Source: Leishmania panamensis
Taxonomy: Eukaryota > Euglenozoa > Kinetoplastea > Trypanosomatida > Trypanosomatidae
Assembly: GCF_000755165.1 (NCBI RefSeq)
Contig: NC_025881.1
Coordinates: forward strand, 512,247 to 576,246
Direction of reading: 5' to 3'
DNA length: 64,000 nt
Part shown: positions 29,533 through 39,588 of the stretch, one piece after another
Numbering within the stretch: the first letter of the stretch is position 1
How the letters are laid out: every line of letters begins with the position of its first letter
The notes under the pieces: model-generated
What the model saw: the letters and a program-made list of their open reading frames with translations, nothing else
Database searches by the model: none
What the model was told of the DNA's origin: nothing
Translations under genes and position numbers: made by a program

Positions 29533-31722
29533 TCACCAGTAGGTCACCTGTTCGATGCGGTTCCACACGAGCTGAGCTGCACACAGAAGCACAAATAGTA
29601 TGGGGAGGAGGGGACGCTCCATCTCTGAGCAGATGCAGTCCCACAACACAACAGCGGCGTCGATCAGCCTCGGCAACAACCACCAGGAGGAGGCAGCGCT
29701 CCGCGCGTTGTGGCGAGGCGATCTGCGGGGACTTATGGAGGGGGACACGTCTCCAAAGTGCGACTTGATGAAGGAGGACACCAGCTCCGCAGCCAAATCA
29801 TGGAATGTGACGACCTTCTGGTACTCCGGATCCGCCTCCGGATTTGGCGCCGGCGGCGACGATGTGGTGGGCTCGACGGTGCCGCTTCCTGTGCTCCCTT
29901 CCTCCTCACGCTGGCGCTGCTCCAGCCGCTCCAGCACCTCTTGGTTCTTTTTCAAGATGCGGTTCAGCTGCAACTTGCCAATGAATGCAAACTGCACAAC
30001 CCCGTGCTCGACCAGCTCGGCGAACATGCTCGTCAACGCTTCCTCCACGCTTGACGCGTCCGATATTTGACGGAGGGGAATGCGATTTGGCGAGAACTGG
30101 TCCCGCGGCAGCACCTCACGTTCGATACCGTGTCGGTGCGACCTGTACTTGGACTTGAGACTGTAGAAGCGCGCGTCATCGGCTGCATTATCGTCGTCAT
30201 CGAGACTATCAGAACCGTCGCTGGAGAAGAAAAAACCACTCGTGTCGGCTGTCCGCAGCACTGCTTCCCGCGAGTACACCAGCCGCGCATAGATGTCCAT
30301 CGATGGCACCAGATCGAACATGCTAATTTGCGTGGTGCGCAGGAAGAGCGTCAGCGGGCTGCAACTTATCATGCTAACGTGTGGGTGACTGCACAGGCCT
30401 TTGAAAAGGCTGGGCAGCAGGTCGAAGGCGCGATCGTACACCTCGCAGCTCGTGCAGCTAGGGTTGGAGTGGTACACAACGGCCGCGGGCAACACACGAT
30501 GAAGGGGTTGTTGGTGTGTACCGCCGCTGCCGCGCGACGGTGGCTCGGGATGGTCGTGGAAGAAGAGCGAGTGGGCACGGCTCAGCATCGGCGGTCCAGT
30601 GAAATCCGTCACCTTGATAAAAGGCAGAAATGGCTTCGATGGCAACGACGATGCGTCCCTCTCCTTGCCTGAATTGGTGATGTTCGCGCCTCTCAAGGCC
30701 ACCGTCCCATCTTTAGCTCCCGCATCTTTCTGCTCTTGCTCCACTTCACGCGTTGCGGCGTCCCACATGTGTTGCACCGTGCGCAGTAAGCCAGCAAGAT
30801 CGTTCTTAAAGGAGTTTGAAGGACCAGGCATTAGATCGTAAGCGCGCACAACAATGGAGGAGATCAGATTCGTCTTGTAGTACTCCATCGCCTGCGCAAA
30901 TGTGGTGTCACTGACGATGAGATGCGGCGAAGCTTCAAGGGTGCGATTCGCATGCCTTCGGTACTCATTAAGGGCGCCACGCTGCAAGCAGGCGGGATTG
31001 CGCTCGCAGTTTTGGTCGACGCTTTCCATACCCGGTCCGTCTGCCACGATCGGCAGCGGGCCATTGCCCTGCGGAGGCATGAGGTCCTCCATGAGGTGTA
31101 GGCCGAGAATGTCGGCAACGTTGCTCAAGACGTCACCGTACTGGGGTGGGTGCATGCCGAGGGTGTGGTTGACACGCACGAACCGCTTAATCTCCGTCTC
31201 GAGTGCTATAAACTCAGCTGCGTTATCGAAGAACACGTGCGCCTCGTGGATGCCTCGAACGCGGCGCCAGAGCTCCGATAACAATCTGTCGCTGGACGTA
31301 CGAGCCTCGCGCGAGAGCCTAATGTCTTCGAGGACGGTGCTGAATCCAGTGGAAGGACAACTAGCCAGGCGGTCGACTCTCGACCACATGCCCATTACTG
31401 CAGCGACATAGAAGGAGAAGGGAAGGGCTGGACAAGATGAGTGTTCATCGTCGACGTACTGCTGCGCCACCGATGTATGTGCCTCTGGGAAAAGACCGAT
31501 ATACCGCTGAGATTCATCAGCTGAAACCTCGGTGTCCGCTGGGGCAGCTGCGTGCTGCGCGGCTGCACTGAATCGGGCAGAGATGCAAAGTAGGAAAATA
31601 TAAACAAGAAGCAAGGTGACACGCAGGAAGCAGGGAGCAGCGCAGGCGGAGGACATTGAGCCGGCAGAGGCGTGGCGGTAGTGGCGTTGTTCGCCAGTCA
31701 GCATAGGCGATTCAAGCTGCAT
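29533..31722 (-). CDS. Membrane-anchored protein with thioredoxin-like CxxC segment
   Basis: The frame gives 729 residues. The Met at residue 23 (base 31656) is a better start, because the hydrophobic segment CFLRVTLLLVYIFLLCI then lies near the N terminus as a signal or anchor. A second hydrophobic segment lies at about 703-722 (ILFVLLCAAQLVW), close to the C terminus. Around C423 and C426 is AAVVYHSNPSCTSCEVYD, with the strand-turn-CxxC-helix look of a thioredoxin-fold active site (C-T-S-C). An acidic run (DDDDNAADD) occurs later. Endoplasmic-reticulum or secretory-pathway location is inferred. Overall family not recognised; a redox role is only a hypothesis. Confidence 0.88.
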   Translation of the reverse strand: MQLESPMLTGEQRHYRHASAGSMSSACAAPCFLRVTLLLVYIFLLCISARFSAAAQHAAAPADTEVSADESQRYIGLFPEAHTSVAQQYVDDEHSSCPALPFSFYVAAVMGMWSRVDRLASCPSTGFSTVLEDIRLSREARTSSDRLLSELWRRVRGIHEAHVFFDNAAEFIALETEIKRFVRVNHTLGMHPPQYGDVLSNVADILGLHLMEDLMPPQGNGPLPIVADGPGMESVDQNCERNPACLQRGALNEYRRHANRTLEASPHLIVSDTTFAQAMEYYKTNLISSIVVRAYDLMPGPSNSFKNDLAGLLRTVQHMWDAATREVEQEQKDAGAKDGTVALRGANITNSGKERDASSLPSKPFLPFIKVTDFTGPPMLSRAHSLFFHDHPEPPSRGSGGTHQQPLHRVLPAAVVYHSNPSCTSCEVYDRAFDLLPSLFKGLCSHPHVSMISCSPLTLFLRTTQISMFDLVPSMDIYARLVYSREAVLRTADTSGFFFSSDGSDSLDDDDNAADDARFYSLKSKYRSHRHGIEREVLPRDQFSPNRIPLRQISDASSVEEALTSMFAELVEHGVVQFAFIGKLQLNRILKKNQEVLERLEQRQREEEGSTGSGTVEPTTSSPPAPNPEADPEYQKVVTFHDLAAELVSSFIKSHFGDVSPSISPRRSPRHNARSAASSWWLLPRLIDAAVVLWDCICSEMERPLLPILFVLLCAAQLVWNRIEQVTYW

Positions 31723-31850
31723 CGCACAAGGCTCTTTCTCTTTCCTCTCCTTCCACTGTCTTCGCTGTCGGCACCACCCTCTTCCTCAGCTCTCCCTCCG
31801 TGGTGCGCTGCCGCAAGTTGAGGAAGGAGAAGGGTAAGGGCAACAGGCAT

Positions 31851-31883
<33 letters not shown>

Positions 31884-32572
31884 CCCTCAGACAAAGCGTG
31901 GGCAATAAAGCTGCTCTCTTTGGCTCTGTAGTAAAGACGTGCTTCGCCTTCCTCGAGCAGAAACTTGATCGTGTAAACTAAGCTACCTGGTGGAGACGAT
32001 AGCGGAAATGAGAGTGCAGCGGGGTTGATTGTCCAGTGCTCGCGCTGGAAGGCTATACCAGAACTGGTGCTCCTTGTGCTGCAGCAATTCCTACCACAAT
32101 GACGTCCAGAGCGTAGAGTGAGAGCAAGGGAAAGGAAAGATGGTCGAGAGGGCGAGTTACCGTGAGATGGGGAGACGGAGGGAAGGAGAAGAGGTGTTTG
32201 TGTGTGTGTGTGTGGATAGGGACGGTATGAAAAAGCAGAGGTGAGGGGTCGAGGTATCCGCGCGCACACAGGCATGGACAGATGTGCACATTCGATGGTG
32301 TAGCTTCTTTCCTTCATAGTACGAGGAGGAGGGAAAGAGGGAGGAAGGCAGTTCATCACGCTGCTTCACTCGGGCTTGACTGTGCTCACTCGTTTATTTT
32401 TCCCTTCCGACAGCACGTTGCCTCTTCTTTCGCTGTTGTTGTTATTCCCGAGCAAGTCTCAAGTTTTGCGTACTTGCTTAGTTGTATGTGTAAGCATTCA
32501 AGTGCCTAGGGGCATACACACACACGGACCAATGCGGGTGCGCACCTGATTAGGCCTACTTTCCGGCAGCAC
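31723..32572. other. Spacer with a (CA)15 microsatellite
   Basis: It contains an uninterrupted CA run at 31852-31881 and a GT run at 32198-32213. On the minus strand it has C/T-rich tracts suited to trans-splicing of the 729-aa gene. No coding signal. Confidence 0.6.
31852..31881 (+). repeat. (CA)15 microsatellite
   Basis: Fifteen uninterrupted CA units upstream of the 729-aa gene. It is among the longest dinucleotide runs in the window and likely polymorphic between strains. Confidence 0.95.
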
Positions 32573-33688
32573 TCAGCATTTGCGGAACACACATATGGTC
32601 AGCGATGGCAGCTCGTCGCACGACGATATGGAGTTAGCAGATACGGTGCCAAAGTCGCCAAGAGCGAAGACGTCCCTCAAAAGGCGTGTACGCCCAGCCT
32701 CTGTCGCGATATGGCGCCCGCGATACAAGTGTACCCACCCATGGCGGTCATCCAAGGCGACGGCCGCTTCATCCTGCGCGCACTTGATGAGGCAGTCGAC
32801 GAAGAGGGCGGGGGTGCAGCTGCCCAGTCTGCTGGCGCACTCCTCTAGTCCTGACAAACACGTCGGGATAGAGCGACAACGTGAGATCTGTGTCGCCTCG
32901 TAGGAGTAGCCGTCCGCGAAGATGTCGTCGATGTTGGACGTGACAGCCGGGTTCGACGCCTCCTCGTTGTGGCAGAGAGGACTGGAAGACCCTCCAAAGA
33001 GGCCAGACATCGTAGCCGGTCCCGGTGCTGTTGGTGAACCAACGGCGAAGGGCGCGGTTCTGTTCATGGCCGTCGTCCGCATGACACTCGCGCTATTGCC
33101 ACGTGTCGCAGTGGATGAGCTGACTCGACACCTCACGGTTTCCTGTACCTCGAGACCTGCCTGCTCCTCGCCAGCGCTTTCGCAAGATGTGCTGCTGCAG
33201 TGCCAAGTGTACACGAACGTCGGCTGAACGAGGAAGGAGCACCGCCGGCTGCTGTCACCACGCACGACCCAGATGCAGATTGAACGAAGCGTGAGCGTCA
33301 TCTCGCTGTCACCGCAAGCACGCCGTGCTGACCGACACGACGGCGGCGGGAGCGACGACGACTGCGCAGAGGAGAGGGCCAACGAGGCACTGACGGGGTG
33401 CGCTGATGCAGCGTAGGGGCAGAGGTGGCGATCCGTGTTGCTCGTAATGCTGCTTCCACAGTTCACCCTTATCGACGACGATACGTGCACGCAGCTGTCT
33501 GTCTGCGTCCCCTCCGCGTCTGCACATCCATCATGGCTAGCCCCATACGAGGGGCTGCCGCTGATTGCAAATGACCACGCATCAATGCGGGGGTACCGAT
33601 GGCGGCGCGGGTCATCACAATATTGCTGCACGGCGAGTTGGTGCTCCTCACGCCGGCGCTTCAGGCCTTCCGAGGAGGTGGAGGACAT
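32573..33688 (-). CDS. Hypothetical protein, Ser/Cys-rich (371 aa)
   Basis: The frame starts MSSTSSEGLKRRREEHQLAV and ends VFRKC. The first 250 residues are rich in serine, cysteine and alanine with little predicted structure. The last 90 residues look more ordered (LEECASRLGSCTPALFVDCL, then WVHLYRGRHIATEAG). No signal peptide, membrane span or familiar motif is visible. It lies between the Rieske gene and the 729-aa gene in the same transcription unit. The frame is long for chance and is in the cluster's direction, but evidence that it is coding is weaker than for its neighbours. Function unknown. Confidence 0.7.
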   Translation of the reverse strand: MSSTSSEGLKRRREEHQLAVQQYCDDPRRHRYPRIDAWSFAISGSPSYGASHDGCADAEGTQTDSCVHVSSSIRVNCGSSITSNTDRHLCPYAASAHPVSASLALSSAQSSSLPPPSCRSARRACGDSEMTLTLRSICIWVVRGDSSRRCSFLVQPTFVYTWHCSSTSCESAGEEQAGLEVQETVRCRVSSSTATRGNSASVMRTTAMNRTAPFAVGSPTAPGPATMSGLFGGSSSPLCHNEEASNPAVTSNIDDIFADGYSYEATQISRCRSIPTCLSGLEECASRLGSCTPALFVDCLIKCAQDEAAVALDDRHGWVHLYRGRHIATEAGRTRLLRDVFALGDFGTVSANSISSCDELPSLTICVFRKC

Positions 33689-35004
33689 CTCTGTTTACGT
33701 GGTCGTTTACGTGCATGCAGCTTTTTGTGTGCGTTTTCTTCTCCGGACGAAGGGGAAGGGAGGGGAGAAGGAGTGGCGTCGCCAAGAAGAACACGAAGAG
33801 GCATAATCGACATAGCGACATTCATCCGAGACGAGAACGAGAGTGCATGCAGGCGTACGCACAGTCGCGCGTATTCCATCTTCGTCGCATAGACACGCGT
33901 ATACACACGTTCCCCAAGGTTAACAACAACCACAAAAGGCCTGCGGATGTAAAGAAATGGAGAGGATTTTGAGAGTGAGAGGGGAGAGAGGTGGCGGATC
34001 GCGGACGACTTGGCCGCGACACCAAGGGGCACCACGCTTGTGCATAACTAGAGTTCTTTCCCGCCCTTTCTTCCTCCTGCTCCCTCTTCCACGCTCGTCA
34101 CTCTATCTGTGTTGCACCTACAACACACCTTTTCGTTTGGGGTGATTGTAGCCTGTGCTTCCAGCCGACTAGCCTGCCTCCTCCATCACTGTGTCTTTCT
34201 TTGCTTCGACAAAGCACCCGTGTGCGTCTCCGGTCCACCGGACTCGCCGCTGTGGCCTTTGTCAGCATTTTTATGTTTTTTTTTTTGTCCGTATGTCTTT
34301 CGTTTGCCTTAGTGCTGGTGCTGATAGGATACTGCTACTTGTTAAGAGGAACAAGAACACACACGCATGCACACACACACACACATGCATAAAATAGTGC
34401 TCACATATTCCCGATCCGTTCAGGCGCATTTGACATTAGCGCATAGATGACACATCACCACAAACATATCAATAGGGCGATTGATTGATTGATAGAGAGA
34501 GAGAGGGATGTAGTGTATGCGTTTGTGCTTGTCTGTACGAGTTGGCGGGTTGAGTTGTGCGCACGTCTATGCATGTGTATGTGTGTGTGTGTGCGCGCAT
34601 GCTAAGGGGTGGGGGGGGTGGGGGTGGATGGGGCTCCGTTAGAGAGAAGACTTTTCTAAACAGAAAAAGAAGAAGATCAACGAACACTGACACGCCCCAC
34701 GCACGGAAAATCGAAAAGACAGAAAAAGAAACGGTCCCAACAGCCACAACCACCAAGAGCGCCTACTCTCCCCACCATGCCCACTATTCACAATGGCAAG
34801 CTAACACGATGAAGTGCGCGGGCACGGCTACGAGAGTCACCTAGCACCGTACAGTTCTCGAGTGTGAGCACACAACATGAGTTGCTGACTCACAACAACC
34901 AAAAAAAAAAGCACACCCGCACACACACACAAAAAGCCCAGCCAGCGCAAGTGTGTGCGCGTGTGTGCCTGTGTGCACGTGGATGCAACTCAGATGGAAG
35001 TAGC
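33689..35004. other. Spacer downstream of the Rieske gene
   Basis: About 1.3 kb without a recognised gene. GT/GA-rich simple sequence occurs at 34493-34506 and 34576-34594, a G-run near 34610-34628 and a CA run at 34370-34384. It would hold the Rieske 3' UTR and the leader of the 371-aa gene. Confidence 0.5.
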
Positions 35005-35898
35005 TTAAAGCTTACCCATGTAGATGGTGTTGTCGTCGATCCAGCGGTACGGCGGCACCTCGAGGTTCAGCGGCGCAGGGCCCTGGCGGATACGGCCGGA
35101 GGGGTCGTAGTGGCTGCCGTGGCACGGGCAGAAGAAGCCATTGAAGAGACCCTCGTTGGGGATCGGCACGCAGCCAAGGTGGGTGCAGATGGCAATGACG
35201 ACGGCCTTGTCGCGGCGGTCCGGGAAGCGGGCTTCGTCGGTTTCAGGGTCCTTGAGAACCGACAACGGCGTCTCCATCAACTCCTTCATCTGCCGAGCCG
35301 AGCGACGGTACACGAAGACAGGCTTGCCACGCCACACGACCGTCGTGCACTGGCGCTCGTCGAGCTCGCCGACCTCGGCCTCGATGTTCATCTGGCCGAC
35401 CATAGACATGGCAGGCTGGCCAACGTACCACAGTGGCAGCACGGCGTAGCGGGCCATGAGAATTACGAAACCGAGCATTGCGGAGTTAAGCGCGTAGTCC
35501 GTGACACGGGCGCGGTCCTCCATGTCGTCGGCGAGCTTCGGCTTGAGGATGTGCTTGCGGAAGAACTCTTCGTCCCACATACTTGCATCGTAGTCCTTTA
35601 GAGCCACGCCGGCGGTGGCCTCGATGCGACCCTGCGGAGTCCCCTCCGGGTACGTGTTCAGCACGACCTCCTCGGACGTGTCCACGTCGCAGAGAGCCGG
35701 GTCGGAGTACTTGGCGTAACGGCCGTACTTCTTCGTCATCTCCGTCGACTTCGGCGGCTTCATAAACTCGTCTGACCATGAGTTGACCGGCTTGTCCTTC
35801 TTGGTCAGGGGCATGTTACCCTCTAGCTGCTTGAAGACGAGCGAGACGCGTGCAGCGCGGGTGGCCTGGAAGGCCGAGATGAAGGAGCGGCAGAACAT
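35005..35898 (-). CDS. Rieske iron-sulfur protein of cytochrome bc1 (complex III)
   Basis: This subunit carries the 2Fe-2S cluster that takes electrons from ubiquinol and passes them to cytochrome c1 in the mitochondrial inner membrane. The start at 35898 (MFCRSFISAF) gives 297 residues. An upstream in-frame ATG at 35943 precedes the likely splice acceptor and is rejected. The basic, hydroxylated N terminus is a probable mitochondrial presequence. A membrane helix lies at about 137-158. The cluster-binding motifs are CTHLGC (C238, H240, C243) and CPCHGSHYD (C257, C259, H260), giving two Cys and two His ligands plus the disulfide pair. Length and motifs agree with the known trypanosomatid protein. 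Confidence 0.97.
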   Translation of the reverse strand: MFCRSFISAFQATRAARVSLVFKQLEGNMPLTKKDKPVNSWSDEFMKPPKSTEMTKKYGRYAKYSDPALCDVDTSEEVVLNTYPEGTPQGRIEATAGVALKDYDASMWDEEFFRKHILKPKLADDMEDRARVTDYALNSAMLGFVILMARYAVLPLWYVGQPAMSMVGQMNIEAEVGELDERQCTTVVWRGKPVFVYRRSARQMKELMETPLSVLKDPETDEARFPDRRDKAVVIAICTHLGCVPIPNEGLFNGFFCPCHGSHYDPSGRIRQGPAPLNLEVPPYRWIDDNTIYMGKL

Positions 35899-35908
35899 AG
35901 TGGATTGA

Positions 35909-35910
35909 CT
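35909..35910 (-). promoter_or_regulatory. Predicted spliced-leader acceptor AG for the Rieske mRNA
   Basis: On the minus strand a pyrimidine-rich tract (about 35945-35980) is followed, after a GT-rich stretch without AG, by the first AG, 10-11 bases before the ATG at 35898. This supports 35898 as the start. Confidence 0.45.
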
Positions 35911-36801
35911 TACCGACACACACACGCACGCACACACAACCACACGTAAAACAAGGAAGAAAGGAGGAGGAGATGAAAGATGATCGTCTCTGTCCTTGCG
36001 TGAGTACCTGTGAGTTTGTTTGGCTCTACAAGTAGAGAGTTCGCTACACTACTACTACGAGAGGTGTGGATGTGGGAGGGAGGGGGTGAGGAGGCACCAG
36101 TTGAGGCATTGATGATGGCAGTTGAAATGCCACGAGCAGACACGAAGGCAAAGGGTAAGGAAGATAGAGAAAAGAGAGAGAAGACGCGTAGGGCGGAGGC
36201 GCGGCAACGGGCGGCAAGGAAGGGGCGGAAGAAAAGAGAAAGGTGCAAGAAAGCGCAAGCGCATAGCCGGGCACTCATTTAACTCTGCACACGTGTGTGC
36301 CTGTGCGTGTGCTTGTTTAGGGGCTCTGTTGCATCAAGAGCTCAACAGTGCAGGGGCATGAATAGGGTAGGATACCCGAGTAGAGATGGCCAGTGCTTCT
36401 AGTCGTCGGCTCCTGAAGGAGCCCCCCTCCCCAAAGGGAGACGGCAGGTGTCTCGGAGAGAGAGAGAGGCGAGGAGTTTACCTTTTTCAACTTCGCAGTT
36501 CGGCGCACCAACTTAGCTGTGTTTTGTTTGTGCTGCCGGTTTTCATGGTCACAGCACGCCCAGTGGGATTCATCGTTTGCGGCAAGATATGGTCGAGCAG
36601 GGCTGCACAGGCAGGCAGCTACACCCCTCATTCCGGCGCGCCTCTACCTCACGCCAACGCTGGGTCAGTCCCCTGCGTGCATGAGTGCACTAGCAGAGCG
36701 TTGTGAGGGACATGCCTCTCACGTATCTGATCGATAAAAAATCAGAAAGAAAATGTCAATGAAGCCTAATTCCGCCCCCCTCTTCCTCTTCCTCCTTCAG
36801 T
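35911..36801. other. Spacer upstream of the Rieske gene
   Basis: It has minus-strand polypyrimidine tracts at about 35945-35980 and 36110-36240, and GT-rich sequence at 36286-36315. It would hold the 3' UTR of the 748-aa gene. No coding signal. Confidence 0.5.
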
Positions 36802-39048
36802 TCATGGCACCAGGCCGGCCGGTGGATACATGCGGAGACCTACTGTAAAGGCTGCCGCGCGTGTGCGGTCGTGCGTCGTGGCTACCACGACGGGCATGCG
36901 AGCCCACAAACCACGGGAACGGTTCTTGAAGAGCGGGCCAGTCGTTTGCCGAGACGAGGGCGTCGTTGGGCTAGTGGCGTTGCTGTTGCTTTCCAAGATG
37001 TGCTGCACAAGACTATCTACCCCCACGTGTGTTCTAGTGGGAGCACCTGTACTGTTTGCGAAGAAGTCTTCGCCGCGGTCGTGCGTCGCTATCATGCGCT
37101 CCAGCTGCTTCGCGACTAGCGCTACGCAGGACTGGCTCCCATATTCGACATCGCTGACGCGCGCAGCTGAGTCGAGCGAGATCCACTGGCCCATGAGGGC
37201 CCAGTCTGAGAGCGAGGCCGCGGATGAGAACTCCGACAAGTAAAAGCGCTCTGGGCAGCGCTCGAGCAGTGCCAGCTCATCCTGGAGCCCCAGCAGGGTG
37301 AACCCGCTCTGCTGCAGCTGGTCGCGTCGGCGGGACCCTGACGCCACGCTCCGCACGTCCCACTTGCCACCAGCCTCGTTGCTCTGCTTACCCGTGACGG
37401 CCGTGGTGGTAGCGTACATGATGTCTCGTAGCACGCGTCGCGCGTGGAAGCGAGTGGGGTGAGTGGGAAGCGAGGCGGCGGCCACAAGATCGAGAAAGAC
37501 ACTATGCGTTACGATGACTTCGCGGTGACGTGCCAGTTGTTTGAGCTGCTGAAAGTGGCGCAGCATATATGAGGTGTCAGGAACGACGACATCGTGGTGT
37601 ACGCGTCGCTTAACAAGATGCTCGACTCGCAACAGTGGTGACGCATGGTTGTCGCCACTCTCCTCTCCAAACAGCTTGTGCGTGGCTGAGTCTGTCCACG
37701 AAGTACAGCACCGAGGAGTGGCGAGTTGGCCGCAAGCGGCTCCTGGCGTTGACAGCGCTGCCGTCTCCGAGGGACGCCTACGTTGCGCTGCGGTGGGAAG
37801 CAACCGCCGGTATGACTCGGGGAAAACGCTATGCGCGGTGGCAGGTAGCACCAGCGTCTCTGCAACCCGGCGCACCAGGACCGCATCCCAGTTCGGGACC
37901 ATCCGCGCGAGGAACATCAGCGAGCTCTTACAGAAGAGTCGGTACGGACTAACGGCATCCTCGATCTTAGTGAGCCGGGCAAGATTGGCAGGGGTCAAGG
38001 CCTGCGCGCACACACGCAAGCTGATCTCTTCCCAGTGCATCTCTTTCTGTGCCCACGGTGCCGAGGGCTGCATGTGGGTGAAGGGATGGTGCAAGACTAC
38101 GTGCGAAAGGGTGCGCAGAGGGCTGACTTCAATCTCATCTGTCACTTTCCTAGCCGCTGTGGAAGCACGTGCGCCGACGGCAGACGGTGCGCAGAGCTGC
38201 AGCATCTCCACCAAGCAATACTCCTTGCCAAGCGGTTGGCGAAGCTGCTGCGTTGTGTGGAGGGCGTGGAGGCGCTGCTGAACACGAATTCGCGCCTGCT
38301 CCGCGGCGGAGGGATCCCCAGCGTGTGAAAGAAATGTGGCCTCTACAGACACCCCTTTCTCATCTGCCACTGCTGTTTGCGGCGCATACGCATTGCCCGA
38401 TGACGCCTTCAAATCACCGCTGCCGCTGGACAAGCCTGCAGCCCTGCGGCTATTGCCGTAGTCCATGGTAGGCGAAGGCTTGTCGAGCTCCGCCGCCATG
38501 AGAAGACTCAGCATCGAATGCTGAAACTTTCGGTGCGGCACGTGCGCCAGCGCGCGCTGAGCCAGCTGGTCTAAAGAGATAGTAGCCAAGGACGTACACA
38601 TGTGTGGCGCAGTCCTGGTTGGCGACGTACGGCAGCTGCTGCGGCCAAGCGGCCGTGACGACATTCCGACAACCCCACATCGACATACAGCTTCGTACAC
38701 TTCGAGCGCCTCGCTGGCTCGTTCTGCATCGAGACAGCGCAGCATTGCGGCCTCCGCTGCGTGTGTGAGGCGCACTTCACTCGAACGCTGTTGCGTGTAC
38801 AACAGAAACTCGTCATAGAAGGCGCCCACCACAGACATCCACACGTGGTGAGTAGACGGTAGACCCGGTGCCTCTGGGCTGACATGATGGCGTGCTGGGG
38901 CCGTTGCGGAGGTGCTGCTAGAGTGGTTTGTGAGCACTGTGTACGCCGGCTGCCACCGCGCGGCACTGCGTCGGAGACTCATACTGCTACACGCATACAG
39001 CGAGGAAGAGGGGGGGGGGGGGCGACAAGACGACGTCAAAAGAGCCAC
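36802..39048 (-). CDS. Probable mitochondrial PPR/PIN-like protein (748 aa)
   Basis: The N terminus is rich in Ser, Arg and Ala without acids (MSLRRSAARWQPAYTVL at residue 23, an alternative start at 38982), like a mitochondrial presequence. Residues about 97-135 (HAAEAAMLRCLDAERASEALEV) resemble a pentatricopeptide helix pair. Near the C terminus, VVVPDTSYML (D491) followed by HREVIVTHSVFLDL has the strand-Asp-helix-strand layout of a PIN domain. The last 30 residues (MPVVVATTHDRTRAAAF, D727) look like the final PIN strand with its conserved Asp. A long insertion separates the two. Kinetoplastid mitochondria contain many PPR and PIN nucleases, so a role in mitochondrial RNA processing is inferred, not shown. 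Confidence 0.88.
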   Translation of the reverse strand: MALLTSSCRPPPPSSSLYACSSMSLRRSAARWQPAYTVLTNHSSSTSATAPARHHVSPEAPGLPSTHHVWMSVVGAFYDEFLLYTQQRSSEVRLTHAAEAAMLRCLDAERASEALEVYEAVCRCGVVGMSSRPLGRSSCRTSPTRTAPHMCTSLATISLDQLAQRALAHVPHRKFQHSMLSLLMAAELDKPSPTMDYGNSRRAAGLSSGSGDLKASSGNAYAPQTAVADEKGVSVEATFLSHAGDPSAAEQARIRVQQRLHALHTTQQLRQPLGKEYCLVEMLQLCAPSAVGARASTAARKVTDEIEVSPLRTLSHVVLHHPFTHMQPSAPWAQKEMHWEEISLRVCAQALTPANLARLTKIEDAVSPYRLFCKSSLMFLARMVPNWDAVLVRRVAETLVLPATAHSVFPESYRRLLPTAAQRRRPSETAALSTPGAACGQLATPRCCTSWTDSATHKLFGEESGDNHASPLLRVEHLVKRRVHHDVVVPDTSYMLRHFQQLKQLARHREVIVTHSVFLDLVAAASLPTHPTRFHARRVLRDIMYATTTAVTGKQSNEAGGKWDVRSVASGSRRRDQLQQSGFTLLGLQDELALLERCPERFYLSEFSSAASLSDWALMGQWISLDSAARVSDVEYGSQSCVALVAKQLERMIATHDRGEDFFANSTGAPTRTHVGVDSLVQHILESNSNATSPTTPSSRQTTGPLFKNRSRGLWARMPVVVATTHDRTRAAAFTVGLRMYPPAGLVP

Positions 39049-39588
39049 GAATCTGCGCTAGCACCGTACCAATCGCGGGAGCTTCGATACCACTGGCCGC
39101 TCACGCTCACTCTGGCCGCGCTGAGAGGGAGGGAGGGAGGGAGGCGAAACAGAAAGCAAAAAGGTGTGCTCGGCTGCTTCCTGTTGAAGGCGTACACACA
39201 CCACCGAGCGAGAACGAAGAGGGAGGGAGACAGACGGGACGGGTACAGTGATGACGCGAGTTAAGGACGTCGCTTGCACATGGGCGTGTTTTTATGGGTA
39301 CCTGTGAAAGGGAGGGGGAGGAATAGGGGCGCGAGGCAGAGGAAGAGAGAGGTTAGGTCGACCGGGCACGCAAATCTCACGGGCATGTCGGATCTCATGC
39401 AGCTGCGCCCACGTGCGTTTTTCCTTTCGCTGGAGGAGGTGGTCATACCAAAGGCCCAGCGCGTTTCTTTGAGAGTCATGAATAAACTATCTGAATTGGG
39501 ACAGTGTGTGAGAGAGAGAGAACGAGAACAGCGGCGAGCAGAAAAACCAAAAAAACATCCAAGAGCAGATCGAGCAGCAGAAGACACA
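39049..39588. other. Spacer between the 748-aa and 1943-aa genes
   Basis: A short spacer with a GGGA-type repeat at 39127-39145 and GA-rich sequence at 39506-39530; the minus strand is therefore C/T-rich and suitable for trans-splicing. No coding signal. Confidence 0.55.

Noticed and set aside
35899..35943. Upstream ATG at 35943 extending the Rieske protein by 15 residues.
   Set aside because: The extra residues are a translation of GT-rich leader, and the likely splice acceptor lies downstream of it. The 297-residue form fits the family.
37574..38281. 235-codon plus-strand frame opposite the 748-aa gene.
   Set aside because: It is the shadow of the minus-strand gene in GC-rich DNA and runs against the direction of the cluster.
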